A DNA stretch of 52,609 bases from the NCBI GenBank assembly GCA_027484025.1, contig JAIXTI010000250.1, positions 1 through 52,609 on the forward strand, written 5' to 3'. The DNA is from a bacterium. GTDB taxonomy: Bacteria; Gemmatimonadota; Gemmatimonadetes; Gemmatimonadales; Gemmatimonadaceae. Position 1 is the first letter of the stretch; the number at the start of each line of letters is the position of its first letter. The notes below the pieces were generated by a model, which did not search any database, was not told the DNA's origin, and saw nothing but the letters and a program-made list of their open reading frames with translations. Positions 44,190 to 51,389 of the stretch are shown piece by piece. Made by a program: the position numbers and the translations under genes.

Positions 44190-45017
44190 TTACTTGAAGT
44201 CCCGGGCCGCGTCGCGCACCGCCTGCTGCATCGCAGGATACGTGGGGTTCACCGCTTCCAGCGTATCGACGAGCATTCGGGCAACGAGGTAATTCCGCAC
44301 GGCCTTTTCGTCGGAGGGAATCACGAACCACGGCGCCTCGGGCGTGCTGCACTTCGAGAGCACGTCGTGATAGGCCTCCGTATACTCGTCCCAGAGCGCG
44401 CGGTCATCAAGATCCTCGAGCCGGAACTTCCAGTTCTTGTGCGGGTCGTCGAGACGCGCCAGTAACCGCTCACGCTGCTCATCGCGCGAGATGTGCAAAA
44501 AACACTTGCGAATGATGACGCCATTTTCATGCAGCATCTGTTCGAAGTGGTTGATCTGGGCAAAGCGTCCCTGCCACACCGCTTCCGGCGCCAACTTCCG
44601 AACCCGTACGGCCAACACGTCTTCGTAGTGCGAGCGGTTGAACACGCCGATCATCCCGCGAGGTGGCACCACCTGATGCACGCGCCAGAGAAAATCGTGT
44701 TTCAGCTCGAGCGATGAGGGAGGCCCAAACGCCGCCACGTGGACGCCGGTGGGATTGAAGGCTCCGTAGACCGACTTGATGACGCCGTCTTTCCCCGCAG
44801 CATCCCGACCCTGCAACACCAACAGCAGCGCGTGACGGCCGTCGGCGTGAAACGCCTCCTGCAGTTCCGCCAAGCGCGAGAGCAAGGACTGCGTCGCAGC
44901 CTCGAGCTCCTTCTTGCTGGGCGCGTTTTCGAGGCGGGCCGCCTTGCTGCCAAGTGCAACCTGCTCGCCGGTCGACACCGGAGATACGCGCAACGTCGTC
45001 GAAGGCTCCTTCGCCAT
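44190..45017 (-). CDS. Polyphosphate kinase 2 family protein
   Basis: PPK2 transfers phosphate between polyphosphate and nucleotides (often polyP-driven AMP/ADP/GDP phosphorylation). 275 aa, single domain. The Walker A-type motif GRDAAGKDG is at 70-78. The lid/Walker B region includes FNRSHYEDVL and VRKLAPEAVW, and the DPHKNWKF stretch is typical of PPK2. Single-domain form; class assignment (I, II or III) cannot be made safely by eye. ATG 45017 overlaps the stop of the upstream flavin-barrel gene (TGATG). Its operon with a metal exporter and a hybrid kinase is unusual. Confidence 0.93.
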   Translation of the reverse strand: MAKEPSTTLRVSPVSTGEQVALGSKAARLENAPSKKELEAATQSLLSRLAELQEAFHADGRHALLLVLQGRDAAGKDGVIKSVYGAFNPTGVHVAAFGPPSSLELKHDFLWRVHQVVPPRGMIGVFNRSHYEDVLAVRVRKLAPEAVWQGRFAQINHFEQMLHENGVIIRKCFLHISRDEQRERLLARLDDPHKNWKFRLEDLDDRALWDEYTEAYHDVLSKCSTPEAPWFVIPSDEKAVRNYLVARMLVDTLEAVNPTYPAMQQAVRDAARDFK

Positions 45018-45469
45018 CAGCGATCCCGCGCCACAGCGGCGCGCCCTTCGAGTTCGGTTGCCGGGAGCACGAACACGAGATCGCGGTCCGGCGTCGGATC
45101 GTCGTGGGTGAACGCCTCCGGCACCAACTCGCGAAACGCCGCCACGCCGGCCGCATACTGTTCCCGCTCCTGCGCGCTGCCTTCGGGATCGGGGAACTCC
45201 ACGCGGCCGCGCACCACGACACTTTGCCACGTGAAGAGCGCGTCGACTTTGTCTACTTCGAACGCGACCCACGGATGGTGCGCGAGCACCTCAACCTTGG
45301 TGCCGAGTTGCGTGCGTCCCCAGATGCGGCGGTCTTTGCAGACGTAGTGAACGGGCTCGATATCCACGCGGTCGCGGAAGGTGAACGCGATGCGTCCCAC
45401 GTGCTGCGACTCGAGCAGCGCGAAACACTCCGGCGTCGTCAGCTCGCGGAACATGGGCTTGGTGCTCAT
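45017..45469 (-). CDS. Pyridoxamine 5'-phosphate oxidase-like FMN split-barrel protein
   Basis: 150 aa. The N-terminal pattern ECFALLESQHVGRIAFTFRDRVDIEPVHYV and the G(T/R)T.QLGTKVEVLAHHPWVAFEVD core are characteristic of the PNPOx-like / nitroimidazole-resistance (NimA-type) flavin-binding split barrel. Known members bind FMN, F420 or haem and reduce various substrates; no specific substrate can be inferred. The ATG at 45469 overlaps the stop of the CDF gene (ATGA), and its own stop overlaps PPK2, so it is tightly embedded in the operon. The longer open frame to 46015 is antisense-like noise inside the CDF gene. Confidence 0.88.
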   Translation of the reverse strand: MSTKPMFRELTTPECFALLESQHVGRIAFTFRDRVDIEPVHYVCKDRRIWGRTQLGTKVEVLAHHPWVAFEVDKVDALFTWQSVVVRGRVEFPDPEGSAQEREQYAAGVAAFRELVPEAFTHDDPTPDRDLVFVLPATELEGRAAVARDR

Positions 45470-46386
45470 CCCCCCTCCGTTGGTTCGTATGGTTCCATGT
45501 GAATGAGCACGCCGGCCGCGGCAGGCACGCACTGCCGAATGGCGGATTTCACCCGCCCCGACAGAATGTGCGCATCGTGCAACGACATCGTGGGCTCGGC
45601 CTGGACGTGAATGTCCACGTAGAAGGCCGTGCCGGTCTTCCGGATCTTGAGCTTCTCGATGGCCTGCACGCCGCTCGTGCCCATAGCGGCCGCGGCAATC
45701 TTGTCGTGAATGACCGGTGCCGGAGCGCGGTCCATCAGATCGCTCAGGGCAGTGCGTATCAGCAACCCGCCGTTGATGACGATGATCCCCGCTGCGACCA
45801 GCGCGGCCCAATCGTCGGCCACCTCCCACCCCGGTCCGCCCACGACGGCGAGCGTGACGCCCACGAACGCGGCGCCCGAGGTGATGGCATCCGCACGATG
45901 ATGCCAGCCGTCGGCGGCCACGGCGACGCTGCCGTGCGCCGCGCCCGCCCGTAGCACCTTCTTGGCCAGGACTTCCTTGACGACGATGACCAACGCCAAC
46001 ACGGCCAACGTCCACGGCGCAGGCGCACTGTGTGGCGTGCGGATTTCGCTGATCGATTCGATCGCGATACCAGCGGCGGCGCCCAACATGAGCAGCGCGA
46101 CCACCGCCCCCGCCAGCGCCTCAGCGCGGCCATACCCGAACGGGTACCGCTCGTCGGGATCCCGACTGGCAATGCGGAGCCCGCTCCACACGACCAGCGA
46201 CCCCACCATGTCGGTCCCACTCTCGATCGCGTCGGCGACCAACGCGTACGCGTTACCCAACAACCCGGCCACCAGCTTCACCACCGCCAGGATCGCATTG
46301 ATCGCCAGCCCGATCTGGGCAAGTCGCTGCGACGATGCGTAGGAGGCCGTGATACCGCGGGGGTCGGACGTGGGTGGGGAGGTCAT
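45466..46386 (-). CDS. Cation diffusion facilitator (metal exporter)
   Basis: 306 aa with six TM helices and a C-terminal cytoplasmic ferredoxin-like domain (about 215-300, IEKLKIRKTGTAFYVDIHVQAEP). Metal-site residues are visible: on TM2, ADAIESGTD (Glu55, Asp59, where Zn-type CDFs often have HxxxD), and on TM5, WHHRADAITS (HxxxD). The mixed sites make Zn, Fe, Co or Mn all possible. A longer frame upstream to 46737 runs into the divergent acyltransferase gene and is rejected. First gene of the CDF / PNPOx-like / PPK2 / kinase operon. The 74-nt divergent gap to lpxL must hold its promoter. Confidence 0.92.
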   Translation of the reverse strand: MTSPPTSDPRGITASYASSQRLAQIGLAINAILAVVKLVAGLLGNAYALVADAIESGTDMVGSLVVWSGLRIASRDPDERYPFGYGRAEALAGAVVALLMLGAAAGIAIESISEIRTPHSAPAPWTLAVLALVIVVKEVLAKKVLRAGAAHGSVAVAADGWHHRADAITSGAAFVGVTLAVVGGPGWEVADDWAALVAAGIIVINGGLLIRTALSDLMDRAPAPVIHDKIAAAAMGTSGVQAIEKLKIRKTGTAFYVDIHVQAEPTMSLHDAHILSGRVKSAIRQCVPAAAGVLIHMEPYEPTEGG

Positions 46387-46460
46387 CACCCGAAATATGG
46401 CCCAGAACCTGGACGGCCGTGACAGGGAGATCGCTACAGGATGCGTTAGATTCCCCTGCC

Positions 46461-47411
46461 ATGAGCACGGCACCCAGCGGTTCGGCGACGGTCCCCGCCC
46501 CAACCCTTTCTCATCGCCTCGAATATCTGGCCACCCGCAGTGCGGTGGCCGGCTTGCGGCTGTTGGGATGGCGCGGCGCCAGCTGGGTGGGCGCAAAACT
46601 CGCCCGACTCGCCTATAAGCCCATTGGCATTCGCGCGGGCGTGGTGGAACGACAGATCGCGGCGGCGTTTCCGCAGCTGTCGCCCGATCAGGTGCGCGAT
46701 CTGTCGGCCCGGTCGTACGAAAGCCTCGGGCGGACATCCATCGAAACCGCGATTCTTCCCGGTACCCCGCGTGAAGCCATTCTCGATCGCGTCGAGCGCG
46801 TCGAGGGATGGCACTACGTCGAAGCGGCGCTGGCCAAAGGGCGTGGCATCATTGCCGTGACTGGGCACCTGGGCAACTGGGAGTTTGCCGGTGCCTACGT
46901 CGCTGCGCGCGGCGTTCCCATCGATGCCGTCACGCGCGGCGCCGCCAACAAGCTGTTCGAAGCGTACATCACGCAGACACGGCAGCGCATTGGCATGGAA
47001 GTCATTCACGACAAGGACGCCGTGCGCAAAGCGCCACGGGCATTACGCGACAATCACCTTGTGGCGCTTGTCGCCGATCACGACGCGTTGGGACTCGCGA
47101 GTACCTTCGTGCCGTTCTTCGGTCGCCCTGCCAAGACACCGCGCGGTCCCGCCGTCTTCGCGCTGCGCTTCGACTCGCCCGTCTTGTTCATGACGGGCGT
47201 GCGACAGCCGAGCGGCAAATACGCGTTCATCGTGAAGCCCGTCGAGGTGGAACTCACCGGCGATCGCGATGTCGATGTCGATGCCATCGTGCTGCGCTAC
47301 ACGCAGATGCTCGAAGACATGATTCGCGAATACCCCGAGCAGTATTTCTGGCAGCATCGCCGGTGGCGCCGACAGCCGCCTGACACTCCGCCACACCTGC
47401 GCGAGCCCTGA
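46461..47411 (+). CDS. LpxL/HtrB-type lysophospholipid acyltransferase
   Basis: 316 aa inner-membrane-associated acyltransferase of the lipid A late-acylation family. The catalytic motif HLGNWE (His136 to Glu141) and the downstream VALVADHDALG and PFFGRPAKTPRGPA segments (family RGP box) are clear. It implies acylated lipid A or a related glycolipid in the outer membrane. ATG 46461 is used. Its stop overlaps the mtgA start (TGATG at 47409-47413), forming an envelope-biogenesis operon. Confidence 0.92.
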   Translation: MSTAPSGSATVPAPTLSHRLEYLATRSAVAGLRLLGWRGASWVGAKLARLAYKPIGIRAGVVERQIAAAFPQLSPDQVRDLSARSYESLGRTSIETAILPGTPREAILDRVERVEGWHYVEAALAKGRGIIAVTGHLGNWEFAGAYVAARGVPIDAVTRGAANKLFEAYITQTRQRIGMEVIHDKDAVRKAPRALRDNHLVALVADHDALGLASTFVPFFGRPAKTPRGPAVFALRFDSPVLFMTGVRQPSGKYAFIVKPVEVELTGDRDVDVDAIVLRYTQMLEDMIREYPEQYFWQHRRWRRQPPDTPPHLREP

Positions 47412-48130
47412 TGGCGTTCGGCTTCAGCTTCCGTGGCGATGGGCCCAAGCGCTCGTGGCCGGTCCGTATTGTGCGGGCGTTGCTCCTGCTCGCCGTGGCG
47501 CCGATTCCGCTCATTCTGATGTTCGCCGTCGTGAACCCACCGGTGACCATGGTCATGGTGGGGCGTGCCGCGGAACGTTTTGGCAATGGCGACCGGCCGG
47601 CGTGGCCGCAGCACACGCCCATTGCGCGCACCGCCATGAATGGCAACATCCGCCGCGCCGTGCTCGCGTCGGAAGACGATCGGTTCTACCTGCACAACGG
47701 CATCGACTTCGTCGAAATCGACAAGGCGCTCGACCGTCGCAAGCGCGGCGGCAAGCTGCGCGGTGCGAGTACCCTCACACAGCAGGTGGCCAAGAACATC
47801 TTTCTCTGGAACGGACGGTCGTTCATCCGAAAGGGGATCGAGGCGTATCTCACCCTGCTCCTCGAGTTGCTGCTCACCAAGGAGCGCATTCTCGATTTGT
47901 ACATCAACCTCGCCGAATGGGGCCCCAATCAGTTCGGCATCGAGGCGGGCGCGCAGTACCACTTCAAGAAGCACGCGTCGCAACTGACCCGTGACGAAGC
48001 CGCACGCATGGCCGCCATTTTGCCCTCGCCACGGAAGTGGTCGCCACGCGGCAGTATTGCGAGTCGCCGAATAGCTGCTATTCTCGGACGCATGCAATAC
48101 GCCGCGCCCAAAACCGACGTCCCCAAGTAG
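47411..48130 (+). CDS. mtgA: Monofunctional peptidoglycan glycosyltransferase
   Basis: 239 aa GT51 enzyme that polymerises lipid II into glycan strands in the periplasm. N-terminal TM anchor (about 22-42). Catalytic Glu88 lies in the SEDDRF motif, with GASTLTQQVAKN (118-129), KERILDLYINLAEWG and ARMAAILPSPRKWSP following in the usual order. No transpeptidase domain is present, as expected for MtgA. It is coupled to the acyltransferase gene upstream. A DUF4403 lipoprotein gene starts 10 nt downstream. Confidence 0.95.
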   Translation: MAFGFSFRGDGPKRSWPVRIVRALLLLAVAPIPLILMFAVVNPPVTMVMVGRAAERFGNGDRPAWPQHTPIARTAMNGNIRRAVLASEDDRFYLHNGIDFVEIDKALDRRKRGGKLRGASTLTQQVAKNIFLWNGRSFIRKGIEAYLTLLLELLLTKERILDLYINLAEWGPNQFGIEAGAQYHFKKHASQLTRDEAARMAAILPSPRKWSPRGSIASRRIAAILGRMQYAAPKTDVPK

Positions 48131-48140
48131 TCGGTACACT

Positions 48141-49595
48141 GTGACCAGCCTCCCGCGCTCCATCACGCTTGCCATCGCGGCGAGCCTGCTGATGAGCTGC
48201 GGTGGAGACGCTACAGTTGCGCCCGCCATGCCGAAGCCGCGCCCGGGAGTATGGACGGTTCCGGTCCTCCCCAGTATGCCGGTGTCGGTCGTCGATGCCC
48301 CCGTCACGTATGCCGTGGAGCCGCTGAGGAAAGCGCTCGAAGCCAGTGTTCCACGGACCTTCGGATCGCTCGACGAACGCGTGCGCATTGACGGGCGCAA
48401 ATCCGTTGCCTACGCCGCCGTGCGTACGCCGTTCACCGTTGGTTTCGAGGACGGACGGCTCACCTTGACCACGACGCTCTCGTACCGGGCGCGCGGCTAC
48501 TACAACCCGCCACTCAGCCCGACCATCTCCGCGGGATGCGGCACCAGTGACTCGACGCCGCCACGCATGCGACTCGTGCTCACCAGCGATCTGCAACTCG
48601 ACTCCACCTGGCAGCTCGTGACGCGCACACACGTCTCGTCGCTCCGTCCCCTCACCACGACGCCGCGCGACGCCTGCAAGGTGACCTTCCTGCAGCTCGA
48701 TGTGACCGATCAGGTCATGAAGACCGTCCGCCCGCTTGTCGAGCGGCAGTTACCTCGTGTAGACCGTCGTGTCGCCCGCATCGACGTGAAACGCCGCGTG
48801 TCACACTGGTACGAACAGCTGCAGAAAAGCATTCGCGTGACCGACAGCCTGTGGCTGCAACTCATGCCCGTCCGCATCTCCCTCGGCGACATCACCCTTC
48901 GCGACAGTCAGTTCGTGGCCAACATCCGGTTGCGGGCCACACCGCGTCTGGTCACGGGCCCCAGGCCGGAATACCTGTTGCGTCCGCTGCCTCCCCTGCG
49001 ACAGGCGTCGAGCGACGTGGGTGACAGTGTGCATCTCAACATCGAAGGTTTGCTCGAGTACAAAGACGCCACCGCGATGCTCACTAAACAGTTGGTCGGA
49101 CGCACCTTCCGCCGCTTCAGTCGCTCGGTAACCGTGGAGCGCGTGGCGCTGTCGGCGTTGAGTGACGGCCGAGTCCTTCTGACCACGACGGTCGGCGGCT
49201 CGGTACGGGGCAATCTCTACCTCGTCGGCACACCACAGGTGGACCGCGTGGCGCGCGCCCTCATCGTCCCCGATCTCGATTTCGATGTGGCGACGTCCGA
49301 TGCGCTCGTGAGCAGTGTGGCCTGGTTGCGCCGCGGCGATTTTGTCCAGCGACTCCGCGATGGGGCCAAGTTTCCGCTCGATGACATTCTCGAGCGCACC
49401 CGTCAGAAAGTCGAAGGCGCGCTGAACCGCGATCTCACCGATGGGGTACGGCTTTCCGGTGCGGTACACACGAGCCGGTTGGTCGATGTGCTCGTGCACC
49501 CGCGCTGGCTGGTCGTACGCGCTGAGGCCGCCGGGACGCTGGCGCTCGATGTCGATCGCCCGTTGCGCCGCGCGCGTGCCGGTACGGCTCGGTGA
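48141..49595 (+). CDS. DUF4403 family lipoprotein
   Basis: 484 aa secreted lipoprotein (signal peptide ending LLMSC, lipid-anchored Cys20). The body shows the beta-rich repeating pattern of DUF4403 proteins (possible lipid-binding, TULIP/BPI-like fold in structural comparisons; function not established). Recognisable segments are PVTYAVEPLRKALEASVP, GRLTLTTTLSYRARG, and DDILERTRQKVEGALNRDL. GTG 48141 is the start. It is third in the LpxL-MtgA operon, which suggests an envelope role. An imperfect stem (cggtgac / gtcaccg) overlaps its stop codon. Confidence 0.8.
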   Translation: MTSLPRSITLAIAASLLMSCGGDATVAPAMPKPRPGVWTVPVLPSMPVSVVDAPVTYAVEPLRKALEASVPRTFGSLDERVRIDGRKSVAYAAVRTPFTVGFEDGRLTLTTTLSYRARGYYNPPLSPTISAGCGTSDSTPPRMRLVLTSDLQLDSTWQLVTRTHVSSLRPLTTTPRDACKVTFLQLDVTDQVMKTVRPLVERQLPRVDRRVARIDVKRRVSHWYEQLQKSIRVTDSLWLQLMPVRISLGDITLRDSQFVANIRLRATPRLVTGPRPEYLLRPLPPLRQASSDVGDSVHLNIEGLLEYKDATAMLTKQLVGRTFRRFSRSVTVERVALSALSDGRVLLTTTVGGSVRGNLYLVGTPQVDRVARALIVPDLDFDVATSDALVSSVAWLRRGDFVQRLRDGAKFPLDDILERTRQKVEGALNRDLTDGVRLSGAVHTSRLVDVLVHPRWLVVRAEAAGTLALDVDRPLRRARAGTAR

Positions 49596-49651
49596 CTGCG
49601 GTCACCGCTCATCCCCTTTGTCGCACCGACGCTCCCCGTTAGTCTGTCGCC

Positions 49652-50794
49652 ATGCCCATCTCTGTAGCTCTTCCGCAGCGCCCGTCCGTGCGCTCTCGCT
49701 ATATCTCGTCGGCCCTGTTCGGCCTGCTTGGATTGCTCGCTTCCGGTGCCATTCACGGCGGAACGCTTGGCGCGCAATCCGCACAGAGCGCCACGGCCGA
49801 AAGCAACGGCCAACCCGCCAAGAAGTCATCGAAGCCGAAGGCCAAGCAAGGCGCGTCGACCAAGTCGACCAAGGCCGCGCAGTCTGCCAAGGATTCGGCG
49901 CCCGCCAAGCCGTCCGGGGCCCTGGGCCCGCAGTCCGGCGATCGTCACCTCGCGTACAAGGGCACCGGTAGCGATCTCGATACGCTCTGGCCGCCCAAAA
50001 TGCCGGCGGCGCTCCAGGGGTCCATTCTCCCCGCCAAGCGGGTGATTGCCTTTTATGGCAATCCGCGTTCGACGCGCATGGGTATCTTGGGCGAATTCGA
50101 ACCCGCCGAGATGCTGCGCAAGCTCGATCAGGAAGTGGCGGAGTGGAACAAGCTCGACCCGCAACATCCGGCGCAGCCTGCGCTCCACCTCATTGCGGTG
50201 GTTGCAGCCGGCGACAAGGGCTTCGATGGCAAGTTCCGTAATCGCATGGACAGCACGCTCATCGAAAAGGTGTACGGCTGGGCCAAGAGCCGGAACGCCA
50301 TCATGTTCATCGATGTGCAGGTGGGGTTGAGCACGTTGCAGACAGAGCTGCCGCTGCTCGAGCGCTTCCTCAAGCGCCCCGACGTGCACCTCGGCATCGA
50401 CCCCGAATTCTCCATGAAGGACGGCTCGCGTCCGGGCAAGAAGATCGGCACGTACGACGCGGCCGACGTGAACTACGCGTCGCGCTATCTGGCCGAACTG
50501 GTGGACAAGTACAAGCTGCCCCCCAAGATGCTGGTCGTGCACCGATTCACCCGGAAGGGCGTGACCAACGCCGACAAGATCAAGCTCGACCCCAAGGTGC
50601 AGATCGTCATGCACATGGACGGTTTTGGCGCGCCGTGGCTCAAGCGTGACTCGTACTACAGCTACATCAAGAAGGAGCCCGTACAGTTTGCCGGCTGGAA
50701 GCAGTTTACCAAAGCCAAGAATGACAAACCGACCACGCCACGCGAGCAAATCTTGCGCTTGTGGCCGCAGCCGCTGTACATCCAGATCCAGTAA
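49652..50794 (+). CDS. Secreted protein of unknown function with Lys/Ser/Ala linker
   Basis: 380 aa. A signal peptide (about 1-41) is followed by a low-complexity basic linker (42-95, rich in Lys, Ser, Ala, Pro) and then a globular domain (about 98-380). The domain has alternating beta-strands and helices: RVIAFYGNPRS, LHLIAVVAAGD, AIMFIDVQVG, VHLGIDPEFSM, KMLVVHRFTRKGV, VQIVMHMDGFG. That succession looks like a TIM barrel with acidic residues at strand ends, hinting at a glycosidase-like or hydrolase fold, but no named family was recognised. It lies 50 nt upstream of the two-subunit GMC dehydrogenase genes, perhaps in one operon. Confidence 0.75.
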   Translation: MPISVALPQRPSVRSRYISSALFGLLGLLASGAIHGGTLGAQSAQSATAESNGQPAKKSSKPKAKQGASTKSTKAAQSAKDSAPAKPSGALGPQSGDRHLAYKGTGSDLDTLWPPKMPAALQGSILPAKRVIAFYGNPRSTRMGILGEFEPAEMLRKLDQEVAEWNKLDPQHPAQPALHLIAVVAAGDKGFDGKFRNRMDSTLIEKVYGWAKSRNAIMFIDVQVGLSTLQTELPLLERFLKRPDVHLGIDPEFSMKDGSRPGKKIGTYDAADVNYASRYLAELVDKYKLPPKMLVVHRFTRKGVTNADKIKLDPKVQIVMHMDGFGAPWLKRDSYYSYIKKEPVQFAGWKQFTKAKNDKPTTPREQILRLWPQPLYIQIQ

Positions 50795-50843
50795 CCCTGG
50801 CGCGGCCGCGCCGGGGACGGCCCTCCTTCCCCGGAAGCGACGA

Positions 50844-51389
50844 ATGCATCGTCGTGACATCCTGAGGGCCGCTGCTGCTGCAGCGGCCCTTTCGCTTCTC
50901 CCCAGTCAGGCGCAGGCCGCGTGGGCGCACGCGCTCGCCGCCCCGCAAAGTACGCTCACGCCTTTGCAGCGCGGTGTGATCACGACCGTGGCCGATGCGC
51001 TTATTCCGCGCACCGACACCCCGGGTGCCAACGACGTGAACGTGCTCGCGTGGATCGAGGTCATCGTCGCGGACTATTACACCCCCGCCGACCGCGCCCT
51101 GCTGCTGACCGGCCTCGACGCCATGGACGCCGACGCCCGCGCCCTCACCGGCAGTTCGCTCAACGGGCTCACGGGCGAGCCACTCACGCGCGTCATGAAC
51201 GCGCTCGACGGCGCAACCGACCGCACCGCGCCCGCCGTACGCGGCTACGGTCGCCTCAAGGGACTGGTGGTGCACGCGTACTTCACGAGCGAGCGCGTGC
51301 AGAAGGACGTGCTCAAGACGCAGATCATGCCCGGCCGCTACGACGGCGCCGCCGACATGCCATCCAAGGGAGCCGGCCGCGATGAGTGA
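50844..51389 (+). CDS. Gluconate 2-dehydrogenase subunit 3-like (Tat-targeted small subunit)
   Basis: 181 aa. A twin-arginine signal (MHRRDILRAAAA) and hydrophobic stretch end near AQAAWA. The body matches the gluconate_2-dh3 family: VITTVADALIPRTDTPGANDVNV, ADYYTPADRALLLTGLDAMD, LKGLVVHAYFTSE. These small subunits co-export FAD-dependent GMC dehydrogenases that lack their own signal. The stop overlaps the GMC gene by 8 nt, confirming the pair. ATG 50844 begins the Tat signal; the longer frame upstream lies in the previous gene. Confidence 0.92.
   Translation: MHRRDILRAAAAAAALSLLPSQAQAAWAHALAAPQSTLTPLQRGVITTVADALIPRTDTPGANDVNVLAWIEVIVADYYTPADRALLLTGLDAMDADARALTGSSLNGLTGEPLTRVMNALDGATDRTAPAVRGYGRLKGLVVHAYFTSERVQKDVLKTQIMPGRYDGAADMPSKGAGRDE

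Noticed and set aside
45470-46015. Upstream extension of the PNPOx-like frame
   Set aside because: It runs through the CDF gene in another frame and is Gly/Arg/His-rich noise.
49588-49607. Stem-loop at the end of the DUF4403 gene as a terminator
   Set aside because: The stem (cggtgac/gtcaccg) is short, overlaps the stop codon and has no T-run directly after it.
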